DNA from: Actinocatenispora comari
Lineage (GTDB): Bacteria > Actinomycetota > Actinomycetes > Mycobacteriales > Micromonosporaceae
Assembly: GCF_017312725.1 (NCBI RefSeq)
Contig: NZ_BOPO01000028.1
Coordinates: forward strand, 53,811 to 117,810
Length of the DNA: 64,000 bases
Direction: 5' to 3'
A program made the translations under genes and the position numbers. The notes beneath the pieces are model-generated. The model did not search any database. It was not told where the DNA came from and saw only the letters and a list, made by a program, of their open reading frames with translations. Below are positions 43,629 through 53,261 of the stretch, piece by piece. Each line of letters begins with the position of its first letter. Within the stretch, counting starts at the first letter, position 1.

Positions 43629-44663
43629 TCAGGTGCGTTGCCAGCCTTCGCGGACGGCGAACGGGGTGGCGATCTTGCCCGGGTCGCGTTCGACCAGGTC
43701 GCCCAGCTCGGGGTCGACGAAGGCGGCGTCGATGCGCGCCATCGTGTCGGCGTCCAGCACGGCACCGGCGGCGACCGCGTTGTCGCGTACCTGGTCCGGC
43801 CGGGAGGCGCCGAGGATCGCGCTGGACACCGCCGGGTTCGTCAGCACCCAGCGGATCGCCAGCTGCGCCAGCGTCAGTCCCTGCTCGGCGGCGATCGGCG
43901 CCAGCCGCTGCACGGCGGACAGCACCGCGTCACCCAGGTATCGGCCGACGAACCGGCCACCGCGGTCCTGGGTGGCGCGGCTGCCCTCGGGCAGCGGCTG
44001 ACCCGGCCGGTACTTGCCGGTGAGCACGCCCTGCGCGACCGGCGACCAGACGATCTGACCGATGCCCAGCCGCTCGCAGGTCGGCACCACCTCGGCCTCG
44101 ATCACCCGCCACAGCATCGAGTACTGCGGCTGGTTGGACACCAGCGGCACCCGCAGCTCGGCGGCGAGCGTCGCGGCCGCCTCGATCTGGTCCGGCCGCC
44201 ACTCCGAGGTGCCGAGGTAGCCGACCTTGCCCTGCCGGACCAGGTCGGCGAACGCCACCATGGTCTCTTCCAGCGGGGTCCCGTCGTCGTACCGGTGCGC
44301 CTGGTACAGGTCGATGTGGTCGGTGCCGAGCCGGCGCAGCGACGCGTCGCAGCTCTCCATGATGTGCTTGCGGGACAGCCCCTGGTCGTTCTCGCCCGGC
44401 CCGGTGCGGCCACACACCTTGGTGCACAACACGTAGCCGGCCCGGCGCGCCGACCGCAGCGCCGCGCCCAGCACCTCCTCGGCGGCGCCGTAGTCGGGCG
44501 CGCCGTACACGTCGGCGGTGTCGAACGTGGTGATGCCGACGTCGAGCGCGGCGGCGACGCACTCGCGGGCCACCTGCTCGGTGTCCTTGCCGTGGGTCAG
44601 CCAGTTCCCGTACGTGACGGCGCTGACCTGCAACCCGCTGCCACCCAGTCTGCGATGTTCCAT
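43629..44663 (-). CDS. Aldo/keto reductase
   Basis: 344 residues, an (alpha/beta)8-barrel NADPH oxidoreductase close to the KvBeta-like bacterial group. Catalytic region: FDTADVYGAPDYGAAEEVLG holds the Asp and Tyr of the tetrad, with the Lys in YVLCTKVCG and the His in IDLYQAHRYDD. The cofactor segment is GASRPDQVRDNAVAAGAVL. It reduces aldehydes or ketones, but the substrate is unknown. It is alone between a LysR gene and an Hsp70-like gene transcribed the other way. Confidence 0.9.
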   Translation of the reverse strand: MEHRRLGGSGLQVSAVTYGNWLTHGKDTEQVARECVAAALDVGITTFDTADVYGAPDYGAAEEVLGAALRSARRAGYVLCTKVCGRTGPGENDQGLSRKHIMESCDASLRRLGTDHIDLYQAHRYDDGTPLEETMVAFADLVRQGKVGYLGTSEWRPDQIEAAATLAAELRVPLVSNQPQYSMLWRVIEAEVVPTCERLGIGQIVWSPVAQGVLTGKYRPGQPLPEGSRATQDRGGRFVGRYLGDAVLSAVQRLAPIAAEQGLTLAQLAIRWVLTNPAVSSAILGASRPDQVRDNAVAAGAVLDADTMARIDAAFVDPELGDLVERDPGKIATPFAVREGWQRT

Positions 44664-44768
44664 CCGCCCACGCTAACAACAGCGCCGGTGCCGGCTGTTG
44701 GTGCGCGGTCGCTACGGTCGGAGCGGTACGGCAGGCGTGGCCTGCGCGCCGATCGGACGGAGGGCCCG

Positions 44769-46922
44769 ATGGCGGTGGGATGCGCGCTGGCGGTCGAGCT
44801 GGGCGCGGTGCACACGGTGGCGATGCTGGGCCACCCGGACGGCCGGGTCGAGCCGCTGCTGTTCGACTCTTCGCCGCTGTTGCCCTCGGCGGTGTTCGCC
44901 CAACCCGACGGAAGCCTGCTCGCCGGCCGGGACGCGGTGCACGCCGCCCGGCTCGCCCCGGAACGGTACGAGCCGAACCCGCTGCTGCACATCACCGGCG
45001 AGACGGTGCCGCTGGGCGACGACGTACCGGTCGTCACCGCGCTGGCCGCGGTGCTGGGGCGGGTCGCGGCGGAGGCCGCCCGGGTCGGCGGTGCCGCGCC
45101 GGGCGCGGTGGTGCTGCTCTGCCCGGCCGGCTGGGCCGAGCGGGAACGGTCGGTGCTGACGGCCGCGGCGGAGTCGGCGGGGCTGGGCACGGTGCTGCTG
45201 GAGGCGGCGCCGATCGCGGCCGCGCGGTACTTCCACCGGCTGTTCGGCGCCCAGGCCGCGCCGCTGACGGTGCTCGATCTCGGCGGTACCGCCGAGGTCT
45301 CGGTGGTGTTCGGCGACCGGGTCCTGGCGACCGAACGGCTCGCCGAGGCCGGCGGGCTGGACCTGGACGAGGCGCTGATCGACCACCTCGACGGCAGCTA
45401 CCGGGAGCAGGACCCCGCCGGGTGGCAACGGCTCCGCGCGCCGGAGACGCCGGACGAGCGGCGGGCGCGGCAGCAGTTGCTCGACGACGTCCGGGCCGCG
45501 AAGGAGATGCTGTCCCGCACCCCGCAGGCGAGCGTGCACGTACCGCTGGTCGGCGTCGACGCGCCGATCTCCCGCGCCGAGCTGGCGGGGATCGCCGAGC
45601 CGATGGTCGGCGACGCCGTCGAGGCGCTGCGAGCCGCGCTCCGGTCCGCCGGGCTGGCGCTGCCGCTGCCCGGGCCGATGTTCCTGGTGGGCGGGATGAG
45701 CCGGATGCCGCTGGTGGCCACCGTGCTGCACCGCGAACTCGGCGTCGCGCCGACCGGCGTCAACCAGCCGGAACTGGTCGGCGTGCACGGCGCCCTGCTC
45801 GGGCTGCTCGCCCGGCCCGCCCCGGTCGGCGGCGCGGCCGACCCGCGGCGGGCCCGGGCCGACCAGGCGTACCGGCTGCTCGCCCAGGCGGAGCAGCTCG
45901 CCCGCCGGGTGTCCGCGCCGGCCGACCGGGCGCCGGCGCTGGCGCACCTGGCCGCCGCGATGGCGTCGGTGGCACCGGATCGGGCCCGGCAGCTCGCGAT
46001 CGAGGCCGACGCGGTCGCCCGGGGTACGCACGACGTCCGGTTCCGGGCCGGCGCGCTCGGCGAGGTGCTGGCCGGGTTGGCCGCGGTCGAGCTGCCCGAG
46101 CTGGCGCCGATGGGGTCCGCGGCGACGCGGACGGCGCTGGCCGTGCCCGACCCGTACTGGCAGGTGATGGCGTTGGCGGATCTCGCGACGGCGCTGCGGT
46201 CGGTGCTGCCGGCCCGGGCGGCCGCGCTGATCGAGGTCGCCGAGCTGCTCGTCGAGGGCATCGCGGACCAGCAGCAGCGCCGGAACGGACTGCTCTCGGT
46301 CGGGCAGGCGGCGGCACTGGTCGACCCGGCGCGCGCGGTGCGGCTCGCCGGCTACCTGGACGATCCGGACGCCCGGGCGAGCATGCTGGCCTCGGCGGCG
46401 GTCACCGTCGCGGCGGCCGATCCCGACCGGGGTGCCGAGCTGGCCGCGGAGGCGCTGCGGTGCGCGCGGACCCAGGCCACGCCGAACACCTGGGTGTCCG
46501 TGCTGACCTACCAGGTGCTGTCCGGCGGCCCGCGCGGCGAGGCCGCGACCGTCGAGGAGGCGGTCCGGATCGCCTACGGTTGCGGCGATCCGGTCGACCG
46601 CGCCTGGCTGCTGGCGTGCTGCGCGGTGCTCACCGACGACGCCGGCCGGGCCGAGCGGCTCGCCGCCGACGCCACCGCGCAGACCCGCTTCGACGACACC
46701 GATCCGGCCGTCGCGGCCGGGATCGCCGCGGCCGCCCGGCTGCTGGCCGGGCCGCTGCCGGTGGCGGCCGAGGTGCTCGGTACCGCGTGCGCCCGGATGG
46801 TCGCCGCGACGGCCAAGGGCCGCTCGTCCGAGTGGCACCTGGCCGCCGTGGCGACGGTGCTGGCCGACCTCGCCCGGCTGTTGCTCGGTGGCCCGCTCCG
46901 GCCGGCCGACATGTGGTCCTGA
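44769..46922 (+). CDS. Hsp70-like protein with a helical C-terminus
   Basis: 717 residues from the ATG giving MAVGCALAVELGAVHTVAMLG. The first 365 residues follow the actin-like ATPase fold of Hsp70: phosphate 1 region CALAVELGAVHTVA, VLLCPAGWAERERSVL, phosphate 2 region TVLDLGGTAEVSVVF, and the adenosine motif MFLVGGMSRMPLV. The usual Hsp70 substrate-binding beta domain is absent. In its place are about 330 residues of Ala/Leu-rich helical repeats (PADRAPALAHLAAAMASVAPDRARQLAIEADAV, PARAAALIEVAELL). The ATPase domain is somewhat degenerate. Possibly a scaffold or regulatory Hsp70 variant; function unknown. Confidence 0.82.
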   Translation: MAVGCALAVELGAVHTVAMLGHPDGRVEPLLFDSSPLLPSAVFAQPDGSLLAGRDAVHAARLAPERYEPNPLLHITGETVPLGDDVPVVTALAAVLGRVAAEAARVGGAAPGAVVLLCPAGWAERERSVLTAAAESAGLGTVLLEAAPIAAARYFHRLFGAQAAPLTVLDLGGTAEVSVVFGDRVLATERLAEAGGLDLDEALIDHLDGSYREQDPAGWQRLRAPETPDERRARQQLLDDVRAAKEMLSRTPQASVHVPLVGVDAPISRAELAGIAEPMVGDAVEALRAALRSAGLALPLPGPMFLVGGMSRMPLVATVLHRELGVAPTGVNQPELVGVHGALLGLLARPAPVGGAADPRRARADQAYRLLAQAEQLARRVSAPADRAPALAHLAAAMASVAPDRARQLAIEADAVARGTHDVRFRAGALGEVLAGLAAVELPELAPMGSAATRTALAVPDPYWQVMALADLATALRSVLPARAAALIEVAELLVEGIADQQQRRNGLLSVGQAAALVDPARAVRLAGYLDDPDARASMLASAAVTVAAADPDRGAELAAEALRCARTQATPNTWVSVLTYQVLSGGPRGEAATVEEAVRIAYGCGDPVDRAWLLACCAVLTDDAGRAERLAADATAQTRFDDTDPAVAAGIAAAARLLAGPLPVAAEVLGTACARMVAATAKGRSSEWHLAAVATVLADLARLLLGGPLRPADMWS

Positions 46923-47006
46923 CCGTCCGCCGAGACCGCGGATCGTCGGCGACGGTCGACGCTGGCCTGGCCCGTCCAGGTCGGCCGGTTCCGGCCGGGC
47001 GGGCCG

Positions 47007-49145
47007 TCAGCGGTGGTCGGCGCCGACCAGGTGGCGGTGCAGGAAGTGGTGCACCAGGGCGGACAGGAAGGCGGCCTGGGCGTTGTCCGCGGCACCGGCG
47101 TGGCCGCCCTCGATGTTCTCGTAGTACGACACGTCGTGCCCGCTCGCGCGCAGCCGGGCGACCATCTTGCGGGCGTGCCCCGGATGCACCCGGTCGTCCC
47201 GGGCCGAGGTGGTGATCAGCAGCGGCGGATAGTCGCCGTCCGGCCGGATCTGGTGGTACGGCGAGAACTCGCGCAGGAACGCCCAGTCGTCGGCGACGTC
47301 CGGGTCGCCGTACTCGGGCACCCACAGCGCGCCGGCGAGCAGCCGGTGGTAGCGGCGCATGTCGGTCAGCGGCACCTCGCTGACCGCCGCGCCGAACAGC
47401 TCGGGCCGGCGCATGGTCATCAGCGCGGTCAGCAGCCCGCCGTTGCTGCCGCCGAGGATGCCGAGCCGGCTCGGGGTGGTGAGCCCGCGGTCGGCCAGAT
47501 CCGTTGCCACCGCGGCGAAGTCGTCGTACACCCGGCGCCGGTCGGCGCGCAGCGCGGCGGAGTGCCAGAGCGATCCGTACTCGGCGCCGCCGCGGGTGTT
47601 CGCCACCGCGTACCGGAAGCCCCGGGCCAGCCAGGCGCGGCCGACGACGCCGGAATAGCCTGGCAGCAAGGAGATCTCGAACCCGCCGTAGCCGTACAGC
47701 AGGGTCGGCAGCGGCTCGTCGGTGTCCGGCCCGACCACGAAGTACGGCACCTTCGTGCCGTCCGTGGACGCGGTGAAGTGCTGCCGCACCACGAGCCCGG
47801 TCGCGTCGAAGTAGCGCGGCTCGTGCTTCACCGGTACCGCGTCGTCGCCGCCCGCGGTGCCGAGGTACAGGGTGGACGGGGTCAGGAAGCCCTCGACGGT
47901 GAGCTGGTACTCGTCGTCCACGTCCTCGTCGGTACCGAACGCGGACGCGTCGCTGTGCGCCGGCAGCGCGGTCAGCGACGCCGCGTGCCACGGCCCGGAC
48001 TCGGCGGGGGTCAGTACCCGCAGGTGACTCGACACGTCCCGCAGCTCGGTGACGATCAGCCGGTGCCGGGTCCAGGACCAGCCGGCCAGCGCGGTGTGGT
48101 CGTCCGGCGCGAACAGCACCACCAACTCCGGCTCGCCGCCGGCCGGCTCAGCCGTGCGGGCAGGGTCGGCGGAGCCGACGGCGCGGGCGGGGTCGGCGGA
48201 GCCGACGGTGTGGGCAGGGTCGGCGGAGCCGACGGCGCGGGCGAGGAAGTCGCTGAACCGGGTGGCGAGCAGCGAACCGGCGGCGTGTTCGGTGCCGCCG
48301 ACCTGCCACGCCGAGCGCAGCTCGATCAGCAGCCAGTCGCGGTTGACCGAGGCGATCGCGTCGTCCGGCACCGGGATCCGGCGCAGCGCGGCACCGTCCC
48401 GCAGGTACCACTCGGTGCGGTAGAAGTCGACCGAACGGGAGACGAAGTCGCGTTCGTAGCCGGGGGTGTCGTCGTGCCACGCCGACACGCTCGAATCGGT
48501 CGGTTCGCCCTCGTACACCAGTTCGGCGTCGGCGAGCGGGGTGCCGCGCCGCCACTCCCGTACGGTGCGGGGCAGCCCGGCGGTGGTCAGAGTGTCCGGC
48601 CCGAAGTCGGTGGCGACGTAGATGCGGTCCGCGTCGATCCAGTCGATCGACGTCTTCGCCTCCGGCAGCACGAACCCGTCCGCGACGAACTCCCGCCGCG
48701 CGAGGTCGTACTCCCGGACCACGCTCGCGTCGGCGCCGCCCCGGGACAGCGACACCAGCGCCCGGGTGTAGTCGGGTCGCAGCACGGTCGCCCCGTCCCA
48801 GACCCAGTTCTCGCCCTCGTCGGCGGCGAGCCGGTCCACGTCGAGCACCGTCTCCCACACCGGCCGCTCGGTGCGGTACGACTCGGGGGTGGTGCGGCGC
48901 CACAGCCCGCGCGGGTGCTCGGCGTCGCGCCAGAAGTTGTACCGGTACGGCCCGCGCCGGGTGACATAGGGGATCCGGTCGTCGGCGTCGAGCACCTCCC
49001 GGATCGACTCGCGCAGCGCCTCGAACTCCGGCCCGGACAGTGCGGCGATCGTCTCCGCGTTGCGCTCGCGCACCCAGTTCAGCGCGCGGGGCGAGTCGAT
49101 CTCCTCCAGCCACAGGTTCTCGTCGTAGTCGTCCGTACCGGTCAT
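47007..49145 (-). CDS. Prolyl oligopeptidase family (S9A) serine peptidase
   Basis: 712 residues from an ATG with GGAGGAG 10 bases upstream; the frame is open further 5' without similarity. The N-terminal 420 residues form the beta-propeller ([39 protein letters not shown]). The catalytic domain has [15 protein letters not shown], the nucleophile LGGSNGGLL (Ser near 566), [15 protein letters not shown] (Asp near 650) and IEGGHAGA (His near 680). It cleaves short proline-containing peptides in the family, and it has no signal peptide. A run of three 9-residue repeats interrupts the propeller near residues 305-330. Confidence 0.92.
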   Translation of the reverse strand: MTGTDDYDENLWLEEIDSPRALNWVRERNAETIAALSGPEFEALRESIREVLDADDRIPYVTRRGPYRYNFWRDAEHPRGLWRRTTPESYRTERPVWETVLDVDRLAADEGENWVWDGATVLRPDYTRALVSLSRGGADASVVREYDLARREFVADGFVLPEAKTSIDWIDADRIYVATDFGPDTLTTAGLPRTVREWRRGTPLADAELVYEGEPTDSSVSAWHDDTPGYERDFVSRSVDFYRTEWYLRDGAALRRIPVPDDAIASVNRDWLLIELRSAWQVGGTEHAAGSLLATRFSDFLARAVGSADPAHTVGSADPARAVGSADPARTAEPAGGEPELVVLFAPDDHTALAGWSWTRHRLIVTELRDVSSHLRVLTPAESGPWHAASLTALPAHSDASAFGTDEDVDDEYQLTVEGFLTPSTLYLGTAGGDDAVPVKHEPRYFDATGLVVRQHFTASTDGTKVPYFVVGPDTDEPLPTLLYGYGGFEISLLPGYSGVVGRAWLARGFRYAVANTRGGAEYGSLWHSAALRADRRRVYDDFAAVATDLADRGLTTPSRLGILGGSNGGLLTALMTMRRPELFGAAVSEVPLTDMRRYHRLLAGALWVPEYGDPDVADDWAFLREFSPYHQIRPDGDYPPLLITTSARDDRVHPGHARKMVARLRASGHDVSYYENIEGGHAGAADNAQAAFLSALVHHFLHRHLVGADHR
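48154..48240. repeat. 27-base tandem repeats inside the peptidase gene
   Basis: Three and a part copies of a 27-base unit start at 48154, 48181, 48208 and 48235. On the minus strand they encode a 9-residue repeat ([27 protein letters not shown]). The period keeps the frame, so copy number could vary between strains without breaking the enzyme. The repeats sit in a predicted propeller loop. Confidence 0.8.
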
Positions 49146-49325
49146 CGGCACGCTCCTCCAGGTGAGACAGGCTCCGGGCGATGCGGGCAGGCGTGCGGTG
49201 CGGGGAGGCCACCCAGGCTGCCACAGCGGGCCCGGTCCGCGCCGAGCGGTGCGCCGCGCCGCTCGAACGCGGGCGGCAACCCCCGACACAACTCGACGGG
49301 GCCGGCGGTGTGTCAGGGTGGGGGC

Positions 49326-49715
49326 GTGATCATCGGGGTGGGAGTGGACGTGGTGTTGGTGGAGCGGTTCGCGCGGGCGCTGCTGCGCACGCCGCTGCTC
49401 GCGGATCGGTTGTTCACCGACGACGAGCGCGTCACGGCGGTCGGTCACCCGCGGGCGCCGGAGTCACTGGCCGCCCGGTTCGCGGCCAAGGAGGCGGTGG
49501 CCAAGGCGCTCGGTGCGCCGGCCGGACTGAACTGGCAGGACTGCGAGGTCGTCGTCGACCGGGCGGGCCGGCCGTGGCTGACCGTCACCGGTACGGTCGC
49601 CGACGTCGCCGCCGAGCACGGCATCGCCCGCTGGCACCTGTCGCTGTCGCACGACGGCGGGATCGCCTCGGCCATGGTCGTCGCGGAAGGACCCGTCGTG
49701 GAGGGGGGAGCATGA
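49326..49715 (+). CDS. acpS: Holo-[acyl-carrier-protein] synthase
   Basis: Transfers 4'-phosphopantetheine from CoA to acyl carrier protein. The 129-residue product starts at GTG and reads [18 protein letters not shown], with the metal-binding Asp8 in GVDVV and the Glu in [14 protein letters not shown]. The end [21 protein letters not shown] is typical. It overlaps nnr by 4 bases (ATGA). The 180 bases between it and the divergent peptidase gene hold the start signals of both. Confidence 0.95.
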   Translation: MIIGVGVDVVLVERFARALLRTPLLADRLFTDDERVTAVGHPRAPESLAARFAAKEAVAKALGAPAGLNWQDCEVVVDRAGRPWLTVTGTVADVAAEHGIARWHLSLSHDGGIASAMVVAEGPVVEGGA

Positions 49716-51169
49716 GGCAGGCGTACGGGGTGGCGCAGGTGCGCGCCGCCGAGCAGGCACTGATGGCGACGGTGCCGGACGGTGCGCTGATGCAGCGGGC
49801 CGCCGCCGGCCTCGCGGTGCGGGCCGCCGGCATGCTGGCCGACCGCGGCGTCTACTCGTCCCGGGTGTTGCTGCTGGTGGGGGCGGGCAACAACGGCGGT
49901 GACACGCTGTTCGCCGGCGCCCGGCTGGCCCGGCGCGGCGCGCGGGTGAGCGCGCTGCTGCTCGCCGGTGAGCACACCCACGCCGCCGGCCTGGCCGACT
50001 TCCGCGCCGCCGGCGGCCGGCTGGTCGATGCGGTCTCCGGCCCGGTCGACCTGGTGCTGGACGGGATCGTCGGCATCGGCGGCCGGCCGGGGCTGCGGCC
50101 GGACGCCGATGCGGCGGTACGGGCGGTCGCGGAGACCGGCGCGCCGGTGCTGGCGGTCGACGTACCGTCCGGGGTCGACGTGGACACCGGCGCGGCCCCG
50201 GACGAGTCGGTGTGGGCCGACGTCACGGTCACGTTCGGCACGTACAAGCCGTGCCTGGTGGTGGGGGCGGCGGCGCCGCGGGCCGGGCTGGTCGAACTGG
50301 TCGACATCGGGCTGACCCCGTACCTGCCGGCGGTCCCGGCGCTGTCGGTTCCGGACGTGGACGACGTCGCCGCCGCCTGGCCGGTGCCGGGACCGTCGTC
50401 GGACAAGTACACCCGCGGGGTGGTCGGCGTCGCCACCGGCTCGGAGGCGTACAGCGGGGCGGCGGTGCTGTCGGTCGGCGGCGCGCTGGCCGGCCCGGCC
50501 GGGTTCGTCCGGTACGCCGGGCACGCCGCCGACTTCGTCCGGCGCGCTTGGCCGTCCGCGGTCATCGCGGACCGGGTCGGTGACGCCGGCCGGGTGCAGG
50601 CCTGGGTGGTGGGCTCCGGCCTGGGTACCGACGTGCGGGCCAAGGGCGAGCTGCGCGCCGCGCTCGCCGCCGACGTGCCGGTGTGCGTCGACGCGGACGG
50701 CCTGACGCTGCTCGCCGAGGACCCGGTCGGCTGGCTCGCCGATCGCACCGCGCCCACCGTGCTGACGCCGCACGACCGGGAGTTCGCCCGGCTCGCCGGC
50801 GCCGAGCCCGGGGACGACCGGCCGGCCGCGGCGCGGTCGCTGGCCGCCCGGCTGGACGTGACCGTGCTGCTCAAGGGCGATCGGACCGTGGTCGCCACCC
50901 CGGACGGTCGCTGCCTGGTCAACTCCACCGGTACCGCGGCGCTCGCCACCGCCGGCTCCGGCGACGTGCTGTCTGGCCTGCTCGGCTCGCTGCTCGCGGC
51001 CGGTCTGCCGGCGGAGCACGCCGCGATCGCCGCGGCGTTCGCGCACGGGCTGGCCGGCCGGGAGGCCGCCACGCACGGACCGGTGACGGCGATGGACGTA
51101 CTGTCCGGACTTCGGCCCGTTGTCCGCTCTCTGACCAGCGTGAACGCTGCCGCACACACTTTCAGATGA
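49712..51169 (+). CDS. nnr: Bifunctional NAD(P)HX epimerase/dehydratase
   Basis: Repairs hydrated NADH and NADPH. The 485-residue product from the ATG ([18 protein letters not shown]) has an N-terminal epimerase domain with [21 protein letters not shown] and [13 protein letters not shown]. The C-terminal ADP-dependent dehydratase domain has [23 protein letters not shown] and the kinase-like [27 protein letters not shown] lies just upstream. acpS-nnr-alr-tsaE is the normal order; here 967 bases separate it from alr. Confidence 0.95.
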   Translation: MRQAYGVAQVRAAEQALMATVPDGALMQRAAAGLAVRAAGMLADRGVYSSRVLLLVGAGNNGGDTLFAGARLARRGARVSALLLAGEHTHAAGLADFRAAGGRLVDAVSGPVDLVLDGIVGIGGRPGLRPDADAAVRAVAETGAPVLAVDVPSGVDVDTGAAPDESVWADVTVTFGTYKPCLVVGAAAPRAGLVELVDIGLTPYLPAVPALSVPDVDDVAAAWPVPGPSSDKYTRGVVGVATGSEAYSGAAVLSVGGALAGPAGFVRYAGHAADFVRRAWPSAVIADRVGDAGRVQAWVVGSGLGTDVRAKGELRAALAADVPVCVDADGLTLLAEDPVGWLADRTAPTVLTPHDREFARLAGAEPGDDRPAAARSLAARLDVTVLLKGDRTVVATPDGRCLVNSTGTAALATAGSGDVLSGLLGSLLAAGLPAEHAAIAAAFAHGLAGREAATHGPVTAMDVLSGLRPVVRSLTSVNAAAHTFR

Positions 51170-51483
51170 GGAATTCCAACCGGTACACAGGGTAGCGGTC
51201 GTACCGCTTTGGGGGGGCGGGCGACCGCCCGGTGTGCGCCGATTCCGGGAACGTTCACGGCTACGCAGAGTGGTTCCGGCGGTGCGCTGCGCGCCGTGGC
51301 CGACGATTCGACGGTGGACGCTGCGCGGTACGCCGGGCATGATGACCACGTCCGCAACGATTCGTGTTGGGACGCACACACAGCGGTGCTCATCGTCGCG
51401 TGCCGGTACCCGCCCGGAACTGGGGGGTGCGGGCGGGCACCGGACGCGACGTTTCTCCGCGCAGCGGGGTTTGCCGCCTCGGT
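51170..51483. other. Intergenic region after nnr, first part
   Basis: No convincing gene. One open frame (51209-51577) has unbiased codon use and no recognisable product. No terminator directly after nnr is seen before the hairpin pair at 51484. Nothing else noticed. Confidence 0.5.
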
Positions 51484-51561
51484 CCGGCACCCGGGCCTAC
51501 CGGAATGGCCCGGGTGCCGGCTCGAACGGGGAGAGAGGAACCAGACGCCTCTCTCCCCGTT
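51484..51561. terminator. Pair of perfect 14-bp hairpins
   Basis: CCGGCACCCGGGCC (51484-51497) pairs with GGCCCGGGTGCCGG (51507-51520), loop of 9. AACGGGGAGAGAGG (51525-51538) pairs with CCTCTCTCCCCGTT (51548-51561), loop of 9. Together they look like a strong, possibly bidirectional terminator 315 bases after nnr; TTTG follows the second. Confidence 0.6.
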
Positions 51562-51599
51562 TGCTGTCTCGGGGTGAGGTCGATGGGTGGTGGTGGGGT

Positions 51600-51979
51600 A
51601 AAGGCCACCTCTGTTCGCTGTTTTGACCCCTTGTGGGGGAACGTGGGGAGCGGGCTTCGCCCCTCCCCACACCCCTCCCCATCAAGGGGGCAGTCGCCCC
51701 CTTGACATCCCCTGCCCGGGAATCGGTGTTCAGGCAGGACGCCGCCTGGCTCGCTTCGGAACTACGGGGCCCGGTGCGGCATGCCGATCAACGCCCAGCC
51801 CGCCACGACAACCCCCGCCGCGTGCAGTGCACGACACGGGTCGAAGCGCACAGTGCCGTGATGGGTAGGCCGGGCCGTGCCCCGTTCTTCTTCGACAGGC
51901 ACAAGGGGTCAAAGCGACGAACAGAGGTGGCCTTTGCACCGCCGCTTGGGGCGCACCTCAGCGGACAGAGGTGGCCTTT
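51600..51979. repeat. Inverted repeat pair with extra direct copy upstream of alr
   Basis: AAAGGCCACCTCTGTTCG (51600-51617) and TTGACCCCTTGTG (51623-51635) recur inverted at 51918-51935 and 51900-51912, separated by different 5-base fillers. The enclosed 264 bases contain hairpins, including GTGGGGAG/CTCCCCAC near 51641-51668. ACAGAGGTGGCCTTT occurs again in direct orientation at 51965-51979, 44 bases after 51921. No gene is seen inside. It is likely a dispersed or non-autonomous element. Bases 51980-52136 hold only the alr start region. Confidence 0.65.
51682..51705. other. Perfect 10-bp hairpin inside the repeat region
   Basis: TCAAGGGGGC (51682-51691), loop AGTC, GCCCCCTTGA (51696-51705). 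It lies within the inverted-repeat region and could be a terminator or part of the element. There is no T run. Confidence 0.5.
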
Positions 51980-52136
51980 ACACCACCAGCGGAAGCGAAC
52001 GCCCGCGACCGAGGTGGCCGCACCCCACCAGCAACAAGAGCGAACACCAGCGGGACACGGGCGCTTCGGGGGCACCTCAGCGCAGAGAGGTGAGTCGTCC
52101 AACTCGGCGTACGCAGGTGGATGGGAGACTGGGAGG

Positions 52137-53261
52137 ATGCAGCAGGCCGAGGCGGTGATCGATCTCGACGCGATCACCAGCAACGTCTCCCATCTTGCCG
52201 GCCTCACCTCGGCCGAGGTGATGGCCGTGGTGAAGGCCGACGGGTACGGGCACGGCGCCGTCCCGGCGGCCCGCGCGGCACTGCGCGGCGGGGCGAGTTG
52301 GCTCGGGGTGGCGACCCTGACCGAGGCGTACCAGCTGCGCGACGCGGGGATCACGGCGCCGGTGCTGGCCTGGCTGATCGCACCCGGTACCCCGGTGGAT
52401 GCGGCGGTGCGGCGCGACGTCGACCTGTCCTGCGCGACGCTCGGTGGGGTGGCGGCCGCCGCCGCGGCGGGGCGTGCGGCGGGCCGGCCGGCGCGGGTAC
52501 ACCTCAAGATCGACACCGGCCTGTCGCGGGGCGGTTCGACCGCGGACGGCTGGCCCGAGCTGGTCACCGCCGCGGCGAAGGCGCAGGCGGACGGCGAGGT
52601 GCAGGTGGTCGGCGTGTGGAGCCACCTGGCCTGCGCGGACGAGCCGGGGCATCCGAGCGTCGACCGGCAGCTGGCCGCCTACCACGATGCCCTGGGTGTC
52701 GCCGAGCGTGCCGGGCTGCGGCCGACGCACCGCCACCTGGCCAACTCGGCCGGCCTGCTGACCAGGCCGGACACCCACTTCGACCTGGTCCGGCCCGGCA
52801 TCGCCTGCTACGGCCTGTCGCCGGTACGCGGCTGGCCGAGCGCGGCGGCGCTGCGACCGGCGATGACGGTCCGGGCCCGGGTGTTGATCAGCAAGCGGGT
52901 GCCGGCCGGCGCCGGCGTCTCGTACGGGCACACCTACCGCACCGAGCGGCCGAGCAACCTCGCGGTGGTCCCGCTCGGGTACGCGGACGGGGTGTTCCGG
53001 GCGGCCAGCAACGCCGGGCAGGTGTGGCTCGCCGGCGCGCGCCGCGGCATCGCCGGGCGGGTCTGCATGGACCAGTTCGTGGTGGACGTCGGTGACGACC
53101 CGGTGGCCGACGGCGACGTCGCGGTGCTGTTCGGGCCGGGCGACGGCGGCGAACCGACCGCGGACGACTGGGCCGACGTGGTCGGCACGATCAGCTACGA
53201 GGTGGTGTGCCGGCTGGGCATCTCGCGCGCGGTGCGGCGGTACGTCGGCGGCGCGGCGTAA
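52137..53261 (+). CDS. alr: Alanine racemase
   Basis: Pyridoxal-phosphate enzyme giving D-alanine for peptidoglycan. The 374-residue product starts MQQAEAVIDLDAITSNVSHL; the open frame upstream runs through repeat sequence and is rejected. Catalytic Lys33 is in VVKADGYGHGAVPAAR, and the second catalytic base is the Tyr of AGVSYGHTYRTE (about residue 264). PLGYADGVFR and GRVCMDQFVVD are conserved. The TAA overlaps the next ATG. Confidence 0.95.
   Translation: MQQAEAVIDLDAITSNVSHLAGLTSAEVMAVVKADGYGHGAVPAARAALRGGASWLGVATLTEAYQLRDAGITAPVLAWLIAPGTPVDAAVRRDVDLSCATLGGVAAAAAAGRAAGRPARVHLKIDTGLSRGGSTADGWPELVTAAAKAQADGEVQVVGVWSHLACADEPGHPSVDRQLAAYHDALGVAERAGLRPTHRHLANSAGLLTRPDTHFDLVRPGIACYGLSPVRGWPSAAALRPAMTVRARVLISKRVPAGAGVSYGHTYRTERPSNLAVVPLGYADGVFRAASNAGQVWLAGARRGIAGRVCMDQFVVDVGDDPVADGDVAVLFGPGDGGEPTADDWADVVGTISYEVVCRLGISRAVRRYVGGAA

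Noticed and set aside
43638..44768. Long plus-strand frame opposite the aldo/keto reductase joined to the Hsp70-like gene
   Set aside because: It is antisense shadow of a clear aldo/keto reductase; the real start is 44769.
51209..51577. Possible 122-residue gene after nnr
   Set aside because: It shows no codon bias or family motif and runs through two perfect hairpins.
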